Notes: generated from the sequence alone by a model not told the origin. Positions 30,099-40,493 are shown, numbered from the stretch's first letter. The stretch is DNA of 64,000 bases from Microbacterium sp. H83 (GCF_001650405.1 NZ_LWCU01000023.1:62001-126000); one strand, 5' to 3'. Numbers and translations are program-made.

Positions 30099-30381
30099 CT
30101 CTGGCGAACTCCTCGCGCGGACACTGCGTGTTCCGCGAAATCTCGTGCAGCACCCTCTGGTGCCGCGAACTCACTCGGTGTGCGACCGGCTCCAGGCTCT
30201 GGTCACGAGGGGCATACGGCCCCGAAGTCTGCGTCGATGCGTGGCGCGACGGGGTCGTGCGGTGCATCACAGGTCATTATCGCACCAAGTGCGCCGGATC
30301 GCGGCATCCCGTCGATCCGGCGTCGATTTTCCCCGGAGCGGCTCACGCCCGACACATAGCGATCCCTGGGATAATCCACAC

Positions 30382-30993
30382 ATGAGCGAGCAGCGCACCC
30401 GCCCCGTCGTCTATGCCGTCTGGCTGATCATCGCGAGCGTGGTGGGCTGGTTCGCCGCCTTTCAGCTCACGGTCGAGAAGTTCGCGCTGCTCGAGAACCC
30501 GACCGACCCGCTCGCGTGCGACCTGAGCCCGTTCATCCAGTGCAGCACCAATCTCGAATCCTGGCAGGGGTCGGTGTTCGGCTTCCCGAACCCGATCATG
30601 GGTCTCACCGGTTGGATGGCGCCGCTCGTGGTGGGCGTCGCCATCCTCGCCGGGGCGCGCTTCCCCCGCTGGTTCTGGGCACTGTTCGGCGTCGGCGTGA
30701 CCTTCGCGTTCGGCCTGGTCTGCTGGCTGATCGCCCAGAGCCTCTACGACCTGTTCGTGCTCTGCCCGTGGTGCATGGTCACCTGGGCGGTCACGATCCC
30801 CACGTTCTTCGCCACCGTGGTGCACCTGACCCGCAACGGCACCTTCACCCGGAATGCGAAGGTGCGCGCCGCGGCGGACCAGGCCATGATGTGGGTGCCC
30901 CTCGCCACGATCCTCGCCTTCGCGGTCGTCATCGTGCTGGCGCAGCTGCAGGGACTCGATTTCCTCGGCGAGATGGCGAAGCTCCTGTTCTGA
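30382..30993 (+). CDS. Vitamin K epoxide reductase (VKOR) family protein
   Basis: A 203-residue membrane protein with about five hydrophobic segments. The redox motif CPWC is in TM4 (near residue 130), and the loop cysteine pair is represented by CDLSPFIQC at about 45-53. This matches bacterial VKOR, which reoxidises a DsbA-like partner using quinone and so drives disulfide formation outside the membrane in Actinobacteria. No dsbA is in view. It starts ATG (MSEQRTRP) and ends at a very strong terminator. Confidence 0.92.
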   Translation: MSEQRTRPVVYAVWLIIASVVGWFAAFQLTVEKFALLENPTDPLACDLSPFIQCSTNLESWQGSVFGFPNPIMGLTGWMAPLVVGVAILAGARFPRWFWALFGVGVTFAFGLVCWLIAQSLYDLFVLCPWCMVTWAVTIPTFFATVVHLTRNGTFTRNAKVRAAADQAMMWVPLATILAFAVVIVLAQLQGLDFLGEMAKLLF

Positions 30994-31004
30994 CGCCGGT
31001 CGTC

Positions 31005-31050
31005 GACGACGAAGCCCGCCGCACGGTCTCGTGCGGCGGGCTTCGTCGTC
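31005..31050. terminator. Bidirectional terminator between VKOR gene and ndk
   Basis: A perfect 20-bp stem GACGACGAAGCCCGCCGCAC with its complement around the loop GGTCTC, 12 bases from each of the two convergent stops. Confidence 0.88.
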
Positions 31051-31062
31051 GGTCGAGGCGCG

Positions 31063-31479
31063 TCAGTCGAACCAGATGCCGAGCTCGCGAGCAGCCGATT
31101 CCGGGCTGTCGGAGCCGTGCACGAGGTTCTGCTGGACCTTGAGGCCCCAGTCGCGGCCGAAGTCGCCGCGGATCGTGCCGGGCGCCGCCGTGGTCGGATC
31201 GGTCGTGCCCGCGAGCGAGCGGAAGCCCTCGATCACACGGTTCCCCGCGAGACGGATCGCCACCGACGGGCCGGACAGCATGAACTCGAGGAGCGGCTCG
31301 TAGAACGGCTTTCCCTCGTGCTCGGCGTAGTGCGCGGCGAGCAGGTCGCGGTCGGGCTCGACGAGACGGATGTCGACGAGGGCGTAGCCCTTCGCCTCGA
31401 TGCGCGCCAGGATCGCGCCGGTGAGGCCGCGGGCGACGCCGTCGGGCTTGACGAGGACGAGGGTTTCTTCAGTGGCCAT
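31063..31479 (-). CDS. ndk: Nucleoside diphosphate kinase
   Basis: A 138-residue enzyme that equilibrates nucleoside di- and triphosphates. TLVLVKPDGVARGL opens the protein and the phospho-accepting His is residue 121 in QNLVHGSDS. I placed the start at the second Met (MATEETLV), which gives family length; the longer frame runs into the DUF4233 gene. It is the last gene of ileS-folC-DUF4233-ndk. Confidence 0.97.
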   Translation of the reverse strand: MATEETLVLVKPDGVARGLTGAILARIEAKGYALVDIRLVEPDRDLLAAHYAEHEGKPFYEPLLEFMLSGPSVAIRLAGNRVIEGFRSLAGTTDPTTAAPGTIRGDFGRDWGLKVQQNLVHGSDSPESAARELGIWFD

Positions 31480-31480
31480 G

Positions 31481-31894
31481 TCATTCACTCTCTGTCTGAG
31501 TCTCGGTCGCGGGCCCGGCGGGACGTCGTGCGTCCAATCGCGCCCCCATGATCGTCGCATATCCCCACATGCCGCCGAAAACGACCACGACGAGCAGGAT
31601 CGCCGGGACCAGGATCGCGGACAGCGCGATGATCGCCTGGATCACCCATCCCGCCGCGATCGCCCACGGTCTCGTGATCATCCCGGCGATCGCGATGCAG
31701 GCGAGCCCGACCACAGCTCCGCCGATGATCCCCCACCACTGCGGGATGCCGGCCGGAAGGGTTCGGAGGCCGAAGATCGTGAGCCCGGCGAGGAACACGA
31801 CGATCGACTCGAAGCCGAGCACGACAGGGGCGAGCTTCTGGACGAGCGTCCGCGGTGGCCGGGGAGCCCGGGCCGGCGGGTTCGCAGCGGTCAC
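31481..31894 (-). CDS. DUF4233 membrane protein
   Basis: A 137-residue protein with four hydrophobic segments (VVLGFESIVVFLAGLTIFGL; WWGIIGGAVVGLACIAIAGM; AIAAGWVIQAIIALSAILVP; ILLVVVVFGGMWGYATIMGARLD). This is the DUF4233 family, which sits between folC and ndk in many Actinobacteria and has no known function. It starts at a GTG overlapping the folC stop (GTGA) and ends one base before the ndk ATG, so coupling is tight on both sides. Confidence 0.88.
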   Translation of the reverse strand: MTAANPPARAPRPPRTLVQKLAPVVLGFESIVVFLAGLTIFGLRTLPAGIPQWWGIIGGAVVGLACIAIAGMITRPWAIAAGWVIQAIIALSAILVPAILLVVVVFGGMWGYATIMGARLDARRPAGPATETQTESE

Positions 31895-33243
31895 GCGCGC
31901 CACCCCGACTTCCAGTCCTCCTCCTCCGCCAGGGTGATCGCCTCGCCGGCGAGCACGACGGATCCCGCGATGATGACAGCGCGGCGATCCGAGGACGCCG
32001 CCCATTCGCGCGCCGCATCCGCGGCCTCGGCGAGGGTCGCGTGGACGGTGGCTCGCCGGCCGGTCGCCTCGACGAGGTCGGCGATGACGTCGGCGTCGCT
32101 CGCGCGATCGGATTCCGGGATGGTGGCGAACACGTGCGCGGTCGCCGGCGCCAGCTCCGCCACGATCCCCGCCGCATCCTTGTCCGCGAGGATCCCGAGC
32201 ACGAGACCCCACTCGTCGAAGTCGAAGCTGTCGTCCATGGCCTGCACCAGCGCACGGGCGCCATGCGGGTTGTGCGCACCGTCGACGATGACCGTCGGCG
32301 AGATCCCGAGCAGCTGGAGACGGCCGGGCGACGTCGCCCCCTGCAGGCCCTCCGACATGATGTCGTCTGCGATGCGCTGCCGGGCGCCGCCGATGAGCGA
32401 CTCGACCGCGGCCACGGCCAGGGCGGCGTTGTGCCCCTGATGCGCGCCGTACTGCGGCAGGTACTCCTCGACGTACTGCCCGGCGAGTCCCCGGATGGTC
32501 AGCAGCTGCCCGCCGACGGCGAGCTTCTGCTCGGTCAGGCCGAAGTCCTCGCCCTCGAACGCGATCGTCGCGCTCCTCTCACCGGCGACGGCGCGCAGGA
32601 CCTCCGCCGCCTCCTCCGGCTGCTGAGCGGAGACGACCGCCGCGCCCCCCTTGATGATCCCGGCCTTGACCTTCGCGATCTTCGCGATCGTGTCGCCGAG
32701 CCGGTCCGCGTGGTCGATGTCGATGGGTGCGAAGACCGCCACGTCGCCGTCGGCGGTGTTGGTGGAGTCCCACTCCCCGCCCATGCCGACCTCGAGCACG
32801 AGCACGTCCACCGGCGCGTCCGCGACGGCCACGAAAGCCAGCACGGTGAGCAGCTCGAAGAACGTGAGCGGCTCCTCCCCCGCGGCGGCGAGCTCGGCGT
32901 CGACGATCTCGACGAAGGGCGCGATCTCCTCCCAGGCGTCCGCCACCGCCTGGTCCTCGATCGGCTCCCCGTCGATCATGATCCGCTCCGTGAAGCGCTC
33001 CAGATGCGGACTGGTGAACAGTCCGGTCCGCAGCCCGTGGGCGCGCAGCAGGCTCTCGATCATGCGTGCGGTCGACGTCTTGCCGTTCGTCCCGGTGATG
33101 TGCACGACCCGGTAGGTGCGCTGCGGGTCGTCGAGGTACTCGAGCACCCGCGCGGTGCGCTCCTTGCGCGGCTGCACCCACCGTTCCCCGGCTCGGCTCA
33201 GGAGCGTCTCGTAGACGACATCCGCCCTGTCGCGTGCGCTCAT
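31891..33243 (-). CDS. folC: Bifunctional dihydrofolate synthase / folylpolyglutamate synthase
   Basis: A 450-residue Mur-ligase-like enzyme that adds glutamate to dihydropteroate and folates. The P-loop [18 protein letters not shown] is near residue 49, [13 protein letters not shown] near 150, and the C-terminal ligase domain includes [12 protein letters not shown] near 320. Its ATG overlaps the ileS stop by 4 bases. In mycobacteria folC follows valS; here it follows ileS, so T-box control of ileS may also influence folate genes through cotranscription. Confidence 0.95.
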   Translation of the reverse strand: MSARDRADVVYETLLSRAGERWVQPRKERTARVLEYLDDPQRTYRVVHITGTNGKTSTARMIESLLRAHGLRTGLFTSPHLERFTERIMIDGEPIEDQAVADAWEEIAPFVEIVDAELAAAGEEPLTFFELLTVLAFVAVADAPVDVLVLEVGMGGEWDSTNTADGDVAVFAPIDIDHADRLGDTIAKIAKVKAGIIKGGAAVVSAQQPEEAAEVLRAVAGERSATIAFEGEDFGLTEQKLAVGGQLLTIRGLAGQYVEEYLPQYGAHQGHNAALAVAAVESLIGGARQRIADDIMSEGLQGATSPGRLQLLGISPTVIVDGAHNPHGARALVQAMDDSFDFDEWGLVLGILADKDAAGIVAELAPATAHVFATIPESDRASDADVIADLVEATGRRATVHATLAEAADAAREWAASSDRRAVIIAGSVVLAGEAITLAEEEDWKSGWRA

Positions 33244-36200
33244 GCGGATGCTCCCTCCCTCACCACGGACGTGGCGTCGATCGTGACGATGATCGGACCC
33301 TTCGACGAGCCCAGCGCCCGGGCGCCCGTGCGGAAGATGCCGTCACCGGGGCTCTCGACGCTGTCCACCACGGCGTCCAGGCCGTCCGTCGGCTGCGCGG
33401 CGAAGGCGATCGCGAGCGTCTCGCGGGCGATCAGCTCGGCGTGCGTCGTCAGCGCCGCAGCATCCTCCGGCGTGGCGTTCAGAGCGAGCACGATACGGTC
33501 GCTCACGTCGAGTCCTGCGTTCTTGCGGGCCTCCTGCACGACGCGGATGGCGTCGCGAGCGAGCCCCTCGGCCTCGAGCTCCGGCGTCGTCTGCGTGTCG
33601 AGCAGGACGAAGCCGCCGGCCGGCACGATCGCCAGTGCCTCACCCTCCGGACGTCCGGTGGTCTCCAGTGCGAGCTCGTACTCGGACGGCTCGAGGGCGA
33701 TGCCGCCGGCCGTCACGACCCCGTCGACCTCCGACCAGTCGCCGGACTTCGCGGCCTTGATGACGGTCTGCACGTTCTTGCCCAGGCGCGGACCGGCCGC
33801 GCGGGCGTTGACGCTCAGGCGGTGGCTGATGCCGTACTCGCCCGCGGTCGTCTCGGACTGGGGCACCAGCTCGACCGACTTGACGTTGAGCTCGTCGCGG
33901 AGGATGTCCTCGAACTGACCGAGCTCCGACGCCACCGGCGACACGACGGTCAGACGCGAGAGCGGCAGCCGCACGCGGAGCTTCTCCTTCTTGCGCAGGG
34001 CGTTGCCGACGCTCGACAGCTCGCGCACGGCATCCATCGCATCGCGGATGTCGTCGGCGGCCGGGAACGCGTCGGCGTCCGGCCAGTCCTGCAGATGCAC
34101 GCTGCGTCCGCCCGTCAGCCCCTGCCAGACCCGCTCGCTGATGAGCGGCACGAGAGGAGCCGCCACCCGGGTCAGCGTCTCGAGCACCGTGTAGAGCGTG
34201 TCGAACGCCTCGGTGCTCGTGCCCTCCCAGAACCGGTCGCGCGAACGGCGGATGTACCAGTTGGTGAGCACCTCCGCGAAGTCGCGCAGGCGGGCCGAGG
34301 CGGTCGTGGAGTCGAGTCCCTCGAGGTCGGCGCGCACTTCGCGCACCAGGTCGCCGAGCCGCGACAGGATGTAGCGATCCAGCACGTCGGTGGAGTCCGT
34401 GCGCCAGGACGCCTCGTAGCCCTCGGGCGACGCGGCGTTCGCGTACGTCGAGAAGAAGTACCACGAGCTCCACAGCGGCAGCAGGAACTCGCGCACGCCC
34501 GCGCGGATGCCCTCCTCGGTCACCGCCAGGTTGCCGCCGCGCAGCACCGAGCTCGACATGAGGAACCAGCGCATCGCGTCGGAGCCGTCGCGGTCGAGCA
34601 CCTCGGACACGTCGGGATAGTTCCGCAGCGACTTCGACATCTTGTAGCCGTCGCTGCCCAGGACGATGCCGTGACAGCTCACGCCGGTGAACGCCGGGCG
34701 GTCGAAGAGCGCGGTCGACAGCACGTGCATCACGTAGAACCAGCCGCGGGTCTGACCGATGTACTCGACGATGAAGTCCGCGGGCGCGTGCGAGTCGAAC
34801 CACTCCTGGTTCTCGAACGGGTAGTGCACCTGCGCGTAGGGCATCGATCCCGAGTCGAACCACACGTCGAAGACGTCCTCGATGCGGCGCATCGTGCTCT
34901 GGCCCGTGGGGTCGTCGGGGTTCGGTCGCGTGAGGTCGTCGATGTACGGACGATGCAGGTCGATCTCGCCCTCGGGGTTGCGCGGGAGCGTGCCGAAGTC
35001 GCGCTCCAGCTCCTCGAGCGAGCCGTACGCATCGACGCGCGGGTACTCGGGGTCGTCGCTCTTCCAGATCGGGATCGGCGAGCCCCAGTAGCGGTTGCGG
35101 CTGATCGACCAGTCGCGCGCGCCCTCGAGCCACTTGCCGAACTGCCCGTGCTTCACGTTCTCGGGCACCCAGGTGATCTGCTCGTTGTTCGCGAGCAGAT
35201 CGTCCTTGATGTCGGTGACGCGGATGAACCAGCTCGACACGGCCTTGTAGATCAGGGGGTTCCGGCAGCGCCAGCAGTGCGGGTAGGAGTGCACGTAGCT
35301 CTGCTCGCGGAGCAGGCGGCCCTCGCCGCGGAGCAGGCGGATGAGCGGGGTGTTGGCGTCCATCCACAGCTGACCGGCGACGTCGGCGACGTTCGGGAGG
35401 AACCTCCCTCCGTCGTCGAGCGACAGGATGGTCGGGATGCCGGCGGCGCCCGCGACCCGCTGGTCGTCCTCACCGTAGGCGGGAGCCTGATGGACGATGC
35501 CGGTGCCGTCGCTGACGGTCACGTAGTCGTCGACGAGGATGCGCCACGCGTTCTCGGTGCCGTAGGTCTCGGCATCCGCGTAGTAGTCGAACAGGCGGTC
35601 GTACGTGACATCCTGCAGCTCCGAGCCGCGCACGGTCTGGTCGACCGCGGCGAGCGCGTCCTCCGTGCTCTCGTAGCCGAGGTCCTTCGCGTATCCGGCG
35701 AGGAGCTCGCGGGCGAGGAGATAGCGGTGCGCGGAGGCCTCGACGACGGCATCCGCCGTTCCCGCCGCCGCGTGCACGTCCGCGGCGCCGTTCGGTCCGG
35801 CCGGGAGCACGACGTACTCGATGTCGGGCCCCACGGCGAGCGCGAGGTTGGTCGGGAGGGTCCACGGCGTCGTCGTCCAGGCGAGGGCGCGCACGGCGGT
35901 CAGTCCGAGCGCCTCGGCCTTCGCGCCCGTGAGCGGGAAGGTGACGGTGACCGACGGATCCTGCCGGTTCTGGTACACGTCGTCGTCCATGCGCAGCTCG
36001 TGCGCCGACAGCGGCGTCTCGTCGCGCCAGCAGTACGGCAGCACGCGGTAGCCCTCGTAGGCGAGGCCCTTGTCGTACAGGGTCTTGAACGCCCAGAGGA
36101 CGCTCTCCATGTATCCGAGGTCCAGGGTCTTGTAGCCGCGGTCGAAGTCGACCCAGCGAGCCTGACGCGTGACGTAGTCCTGCCACTCGTGCGTGTACTT

Positions 36201-36614
36201 GAGCACCGAGTTCTTCGCCTTCGCATTGAAGACGTCGATGCCCATGTCCTCGATCTCGCTCTTCTCGGTGATGCCGAGCTGCTTCATGGCCTCGAGCTCG
36301 GCGGGGAGCCCGTGGGTGTCCCAGCCGAAGACGCGGTCGACCTTCTTGCCGAGCATGGTCTGGAAGCGCGGGAAGACGTCCTTGGCGTACCCCGTGAGCA
36401 GGTGACCGTAGTGGGGCAGGCCGTTGGCGAACGGAGGGCCGTCGTAGAAGACCCACTCGTCGGCGCCCTCGCGCTGCTCGATCGAGGCGCGGAAGGTCTG
36501 GTCGGACTCCCAGAAGTCGAGCACCTCGCGCTCGATCTCGGGGAACCGGGGGCTCGGGGCGACGGAGGCAGCCTGGTCGGCGGCGGGGCCGAAGGAGGAA
36601 CGCGGGTAGGTCAT
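33240..36614 (-). CDS. ileS: Isoleucyl-tRNA synthetase
   Basis: A 1124-residue class I synthetase that charges tRNA-Ile. The HIGH-type motif is HYGH (68-71) after [10 protein letters not shown], and KMSKSLRN is near 658. The editing domain lies between, and the zinc-like CWRCRNPL is near 450. The long form and motif variants resemble the eukaryote-like IleS clade, which includes mupirocin-insensitive enzymes; that resistance is an inference. The start (MTYPRSSFG) is fixed by the T-box leader: the longer open frame would translate through the riboswitch. Confidence 0.96.
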   Translation of the reverse strand: MTYPRSSFGPAADQAASVAPSPRFPEIEREVLDFWESDQTFRASIEQREGADEWVFYDGPPFANGLPHYGHLLTGYAKDVFPRFQTMLGKKVDRVFGWDTHGLPAELEAMKQLGITEKSEIEDMGIDVFNAKAKNSVLKYTHEWQDYVTRQARWVDFDRGYKTLDLGYMESVLWAFKTLYDKGLAYEGYRVLPYCWRDETPLSAHELRMDDDVYQNRQDPSVTVTFPLTGAKAEALGLTAVRALAWTTTPWTLPTNLALAVGPDIEYVVLPAGPNGAADVHAAAGTADAVVEASAHRYLLARELLAGYAKDLGYESTEDALAAVDQTVRGSELQDVTYDRLFDYYADAETYGTENAWRILVDDYVTVSDGTGIVHQAPAYGEDDQRVAGAAGIPTILSLDDGGRFLPNVADVAGQLWMDANTPLIRLLRGEGRLLREQSYVHSYPHCWRCRNPLIYKAVSSWFIRVTDIKDDLLANNEQITWVPENVKHGQFGKWLEGARDWSISRNRYWGSPIPIWKSDDPEYPRVDAYGSLEELERDFGTLPRNPEGEIDLHRPYIDDLTRPNPDDPTGQSTMRRIEDVFDVWFDSGSMPYAQVHYPFENQEWFDSHAPADFIVEYIGQTRGWFYVMHVLSTALFDRPAFTGVSCHGIVLGSDGYKMSKSLRNYPDVSEVLDRDGSDAMRWFLMSSSVLRGGNLAVTEEGIRAGVREFLLPLWSSWYFFSTYANAASPEGYEASWRTDSTDVLDRYILSRLGDLVREVRADLEGLDSTTASARLRDFAEVLTNWYIRRSRDRFWEGTSTEAFDTLYTVLETLTRVAAPLVPLISERVWQGLTGGRSVHLQDWPDADAFPAADDIRDAMDAVRELSSVGNALRKKEKLRVRLPLSRLTVVSPVASELGQFEDILRDELNVKSVELVPQSETTAGEYGISHRLSVNARAAGPRLGKNVQTVIKAAKSGDWSEVDGVVTAGGIALEPSEYELALETTGRPEGEALAIVPAGGFVLLDTQTTPELEAEGLARDAIRVVQEARKNAGLDVSDRIVLALNATPEDAAALTTHAELIARETLAIAFAAQPTDGLDAVVDSVESPGDGIFRTGARALGSSKGPIIVTIDATSVVREGASA

Positions 36615-36828
36615 GTCGTCTCGCAGGAGTCGTGGCGGATGCTGCTGCGAGGACGATCCGTCGGGATTCCCGGGGACCGCGGTACCACCTCGCGTGCCGC
36701 GCCTCACGGCGGAGCCACTCTCACTGCGGCTGTGACGGGCCTGCCCCGCTCGGTTCTACTTGCCTGCGCCGGTGAGGGCGGAGGTGTTCTTCCGAGAGCT
36801 CCCCGGTGATGGCCGGATCGATGCTCGT
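36615..36828 (-). ncRNA. Translational T-box riboswitch of ileS
   Basis: Stem I is ultrashort: CCGG-CCATCA-CCGG at 36803-36816, showing the Ile specifier ATC (36808-36810). It is followed by GGAGCTCTCGGAAGAAC, typical of actinobacterial ileS leaders. The T-box AGGTGGTACCGCGG is at 36677-36690 and would pair with the uncharged tRNA acceptor end. The CCTCGCAG strand (36645-36652) can pair either with GCGAGG before the T-box (36688-36693) or with CTGCGAG (36620-36626), just before the ileS ATG. The second pairing hides the ribosome site. Uncharged tRNA-Ile should favour the first and turn translation on. Confidence 0.93.
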
Positions 36829-36834
36829 CCGTCC

Positions 36835-36840
36835 ATTGTA
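36835..36840 (-). promoter_or_regulatory. -10 element of the ileS promoter
   Basis: TACAAT on the minus strand, about 7 bases before the predicted T-box transcript start. The -35 region (near 36858) is G+C-rich and does not match TTGACA. Confidence 0.6.
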
Positions 36841-36976
36841 CGCGCGCTCGCGGACCCGGCGCAGTTCTGCGGGGTGAGAGCGCGGCGGAGCGCGATCCGT
36901 GCGTCGGACGTCTTCATTTCCCGCGGATCCTCTGCGGGAATGGATTCGAGGGAAGTGCAGAGATACGAGCGTGCGT

Positions 36977-37297
36977 TCATCGTGGAAGGTGGAGACCCTG
37001 AGCGACGGCGCGCATGGTGGTGTCCTGCGAGGCGCCCGCTGCCTCGTGCACCCACAGTCCGAGGCGCTTCGCCTGCGTCCGGCAGGTGAGGATCACTCCG
37101 TGGCGCGCCGCGGTCACGAGCGCCCCGTCCGCATCACGGAGCGCCACCCATCCCTTCCTCGGCCGGATCACCTCGCCGGACACCACGGCCGAGCGCACGG
37201 TCCCCGGGGAGATCCGGTTCTCGACCAGCACGCGGCTCCGCACGACCCCGCCCCGTTCCGTGAGCACGGCGATCAGGTGGGCGGTGGCGTGCGGCAT
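36977..37297 (-). pseudogene. Truncated AbiEi-type antitoxin-domain / DUF559-associated protein remnant
   Basis: A 106-residue fragment starting MPHATAHLIAVLTERGG. The winged-helix pattern (SRVLVENRISPGTVRSAVVSGEVIRPRKGWVAL) and the next segment (VTAARHGVILTCRTQAKRLGLWVHE) match the N-terminal half of the AbiEi-like, DUF559-associated proteins common in Microbacteriaceae. The usual C-terminal endonuclease-like half (roughly 150-200 residues) is missing; the frame ends soon after LWVHE in unrelated sequence. No AbiEii toxin gene is adjacent. The 150 bp to the ileS promoter and the 240 bp to the next gene contain nothing else I can name. Confidence 0.55.
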
Positions 37298-37535
37298 CCG
37301 GACATCGTCGCGCGATCGTCGACGACTCTGGGTCTGACTCCCAGCCCGACGGGGAGAATCGCGCCCGCACGCCGGGTGTGGAGGAGACATGAAGCGGTCA
37401 CCGTGCCTCGGACGAATGACGGTCTCTCGGGTGCTTTGCCGACACCCGTCCGAGGAAACGGCATCCGTCCGAGGCAACGGCGAACCGCGAACGGCGTCCG
37501 GCGGCAGCGTCCGACCCACGGCATACGCTCGAGCC

Positions 37536-38186
37536 ATGGCCCGCACTCCCGGCTCCCCCGTCGCGCCCCGCGTCTCCGCCCCCGATCTGCCGCCTCATCT
37601 CGAGTCGGCCGCGCCGCGACGGAACGTCGACCTCCTGGCCGCGCGGCTCGACCTCGCCGGCACCGTCGACCTCGCCCACTCCTCCCTCGAGCAGTGCGAG
37701 CTCACGGCGGATGCCGACGCGGTCGACCTCACCGGAGCGACGCTCATCGACGTCGCCCTATCGGACGCGCGAGTGGCCTCCCTGCGGATGCGCGATGCGA
37801 GCGTCCGCCGCGTCCGGATCAGCGGCGGCCGCATCGGCACCCTCGACCTGAGCGGTGCGCGCATCGACGAGCTCGAGCTGCGCGACGTCCGCATCGACTA
37901 CCTGAACCTCGGCGGCACCAGGGCGGTCGACGTCGAGGTCGGCGACTGCGGCATCCGCACCCTCGACATGCCGCAGGCCGATCTCACCCGCGTGCGCTTC
38001 ACCGGCTGCCGTTCCGACGAGGTCGACCCTCGCGGCATGACGGCCCGTGACGTCGACCTGCGCGGACTGGACGCCGCGGCCTTCCTCGATGCCAACAGTC
38101 TGCGCGGCACGACGCTCAGCGGCTTCCAGGTGCAGCAGCTGGCCCCGCTGTTCGCGGCGGGACTCGGCATCCGCGTCAGGGACTGA
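37536..38186 (+). CDS. Pentapeptide-repeat-like beta-helix protein
   Basis: A 216-residue protein. From about residue 30 to 195 it has a regular five-residue periodicity of Leu/Val/Ile positions (VDLTGATLIDVALSDARVASLRM, IGTLDLSGARIDELELRDVRIDYLNL), consistent with a right-handed beta-helix. The repeats are degenerate compared with A(D/N)Lxx consensus. Some such proteins mimic DNA to protect gyrase, but nothing here shows that. The ATG at MARTPGSP is chosen; the longer frame has atypical composition. It overlaps the convergent ATPase gene by 11 bases. Confidence 0.78.
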   Translation: MARTPGSPVAPRVSAPDLPPHLESAAPRRNVDLLAARLDLAGTVDLAHSSLEQCELTADADAVDLTGATLIDVALSDARVASLRMRDASVRRVRISGGRIGTLDLSGARIDELELRDVRIDYLNLGGTRAVDVEVGDCGIRTLDMPQADLTRVRFTGCRSDEVDPRGMTARDVDLRGLDAAAFLDANSLRGTTLSGFQVQQLAPLFAAGLGIRVRD

Positions 38187-39684
38187 CGGGTCCGTTCGCC
38201 TCCAGCAGCTCCCTCGTGAACGGATGCTGCGGGGCGGCGAACACGGACCCGACCGAGCCCTGTTCGACGACCGCGCCGTCCTGCATGACCAGCACGTCGT
38301 CGGCGATGGCGCCGACCACGTCGAGGTCGTGCGAGACGAACACCATGGTCAGCCGACGATCGCGCTGCAACCGCAGGAGCAGCGCGAGCACCCGCTCCCG
38401 TACCGACGGGTCGAGTGCCGACACCGGCTCGTCCAGCACCAGCACCTCCGGCTCCGCGGCGAGCGCGCGCGCGATCGCGGCCCGCTGACGCTGTCCGCCG
38501 GACAGCGCGATGGGTCGGCGGGACGCGAGCGCCGGATCGAGGCCGACCTCGGCGAGCAGTGCGGACACCCGCGCGCGGCGATCCGACCGGGGCACGCCTC
38601 CCGCCGCGAGCGCCTCTCTGAGCGACCGGGCGATCGTCCATCGGGGGTCGAAGGCACCGAGCGGATTCTGGTGCACGAGCTGCACGCGGTGACGGCCACG
38701 CCACCGCAGTCCCCCGTCGTCCGGGTCCTCGACCCCGACGATCATGCGCGCGAGCGTCGTCTTGCCCGAGCCGGACTCGCCGACGACGCCCAGCGTGCGC
38801 CCCTCGGCGACCGCGAAGGAGGCCTCCCGCACGGCGGCGACGCCGTCGAACGTCTTGCTCACCCCGGTGGCCACGAGCACCGGATCGGCGGGCGCTCGCG
38901 ACCCCTCGCGCGGCCGGTGCATCGTGGCGGCGATGAGCTGTCGCGTGTACTCGTGCCGCGGGTTCTCGAGCACCTCGGAGACGGGCCCCTGTTCCACGAC
39001 CGTTCCGGCCCGCATCACGAGCACACGATCGGCGATCCGTCGCACCGCAGCGAAGTCATGGCTGATGAACACCACGGCCGTCCCGCGGTCGACGATCTCC
39101 CTGAGCAGACCGAGGATCCGCGCCTGCACCGTCGCGTCGAGCGCCGTCGTCGGCTCGTCCGCCACCAGCACGGCCGGATCGGCGGCGAGAGCGGAGGCGA
39201 TCAGCGCCCGCTGCCGCAGCCCGCCCGACAGCTCGTGGGGATACTGCCGTGCACGCCGGTCGACGTCGGGCATCCACACCCGCTGGAGCAGCGACCGGAC
39301 GCGGTCGCCGATCGCGGTCCGCCCTCGCGCGAGGCGGTGCAGTCGCAGCGGCTCGGCGATCTCCGCGCCGATGCGCTGCAGCGGGTCGAGGGACACCAGC
39401 GCGTCCTGCGACACGAGCGCGATGCGGGCGCCGCGGAGCGCTCGCCATCCCCGGTCGCGCAGACCGCGGGCGTCCGTGCCGTCGATCACGAGCCGATCCA
39501 GGCGCACACGTGCCCCTGTCGGCGTCAGACCGAGCAGCGCCCGCGCGGTCAGCGACTTGCCGGCCCCCGACTCGCCGACGATCGCGACGCACTCCCCCGG
39601 CTGCACCGACAGCGAGACGTCGTCGACGACCGGCGCGGCGCCGAAGTCGATGAAGAGGCCGGACAGCTCCAGTGCGCCGCTCAC
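38176..39684 (-). CDS. Fused double ATP-binding subunit of a peptide/nickel-type ABC importer
   Basis: A 502-residue protein with two complete ABC domains in one chain, equal to a DppD-DppF fusion. Domain 1 has GESGAGKS near 37, LSGGLRQRALIASAL and VLVADEPTTALD. Domain 2 has GESGSGKTT near 300, LSGGQRQRAAIARAL and [12 protein letters not shown]. All catalytic motifs are intact in both halves. The start is a GTG overlapping the permease stop (GTGA). It energises the permeases encoded just upstream. Confidence 0.94.
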   Translation of the reverse strand: MSGALELSGLFIDFGAAPVVDDVSLSVQPGECVAIVGESGAGKSLTARALLGLTPTGARVRLDRLVIDGTDARGLRDRGWRALRGARIALVSQDALVSLDPLQRIGAEIAEPLRLHRLARGRTAIGDRVRSLLQRVWMPDVDRRARQYPHELSGGLRQRALIASALAADPAVLVADEPTTALDATVQARILGLLREIVDRGTAVVFISHDFAAVRRIADRVLVMRAGTVVEQGPVSEVLENPRHEYTRQLIAATMHRPREGSRAPADPVLVATGVSKTFDGVAAVREASFAVAEGRTLGVVGESGSGKTTLARMIVGVEDPDDGGLRWRGRHRVQLVHQNPLGAFDPRWTIARSLREALAAGGVPRSDRRARVSALLAEVGLDPALASRRPIALSGGQRQRAAIARALAAEPEVLVLDEPVSALDPSVRERVLALLLRLQRDRRLTMVFVSHDLDVVGAIADDVLVMQDGAVVEQGSVGSVFAAPQHPFTRELLEANGPVSP

Positions 39685-40493
39685 GGTCGGATCCCCTCTG
39701 CCCGGGCCCGCAGGAGGCGACCGACGACCGTCGCCGCCACGACGGTCAGGGTGATCGCCAGCCCCGGGAAGACGGCGATCCACCATGCCTGCCCGAGCAC
39801 GTTCCGCCCTCCGGCGAGCATGAGACCCCATTCCGGCGTGGGCTCGACGGGACCGAGGCCGAGGAAGCTGAGGCCCGCCGCGGCGAGGATGCTCGAGCCG
39901 ATGCCGATCGTCGCCAGCACGCTCAGCGAACCGAGCACGCCCGGCACGACGTGGCGCATGAAGGCCGGCACGGGCGGCACCCCGAGGATGCGCGCCGCCT
40001 CGACGTGCTCGGCCGTGCGGAGGGTCCGGGTCTGCACGCGCGCGAGCCGCACGTAGACCGGGACGGCGGCGAGGGTCACGGCGACCGCGATGTTCACGGG
40101 CCCCGGGCCGAGGACGGCGACGACGACGAGCGCGACGAGGAACTCAGGGAAGGCAGACAGCACGTCGTTCACCCGCATGAGGGCGGCGTCGACTCCCCGC
40201 GGCGCGAGCCCGGCGAGCGCGCCGATGACGAGGCCGAGCGCGAGCGCGACGGCGGTCGCGAGCAGGCCGATGCCGATCGATCGCCCGGCGCCGAAGACGA
40301 CCCGGGAGTAGACGTCGCGTCCGCTCTGGTCGGTTCCGAACAGGTGCTCGCCGCCGGGCGGCAGGAGCGCCGCGCGCACGTCGGTCTGCAGCGGGTCGTG
40401 GGTGGCGAGCACGGCGGGGAAGGCCGCGGCGAACCCCAGGACGATCAGGACGACGAGCGCTGCTCCGAGCAGAATGCGCTCCGCCCGCCTCAC
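39681..40493 (-). CDS. ABC transporter permease (DppC-like)
   Basis: A 270-residue inner membrane permease. It opens with a TM helix (ERILLGAALVVLIVLGFAAAF) followed by HLFGTDQSGRDVYSRVVFGAG, the DppC/OppC family hallmark. The EAA loop EAARILGVPPVPAFMRHVVPG near 165 contacts the ATPase. The start is a GTG overlapping the upstream permease stop by 4 bases (GTGA); the long open frame further upstream is a shadow. Confidence 0.93.
   Translation of the reverse strand: MRRAERILLGAALVVLIVLGFAAAFPAVLATHDPLQTDVRAALLPPGGEHLFGTDQSGRDVYSRVVFGAGRSIGIGLLATAVALALGLVIGALAGLAPRGVDAALMRVNDVLSAFPEFLVALVVVAVLGPGPVNIAVAVTLAAVPVYVRLARVQTRTLRTAEHVEAARILGVPPVPAFMRHVVPGVLGSLSVLATIGIGSSILAAAGLSFLGLGPVEPTPEWGLMLAGGRNVLGQAWWIAVFPGLAITLTVVAATVVGRLLRARAEGIRP

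Noticed and set aside
36756..37055. A 99-residue minus-strand open frame between ileS and the AbiEi fragment.
   Set aside because: It runs through the ileS promoter and T-box leader and shows no family or ribosome site.
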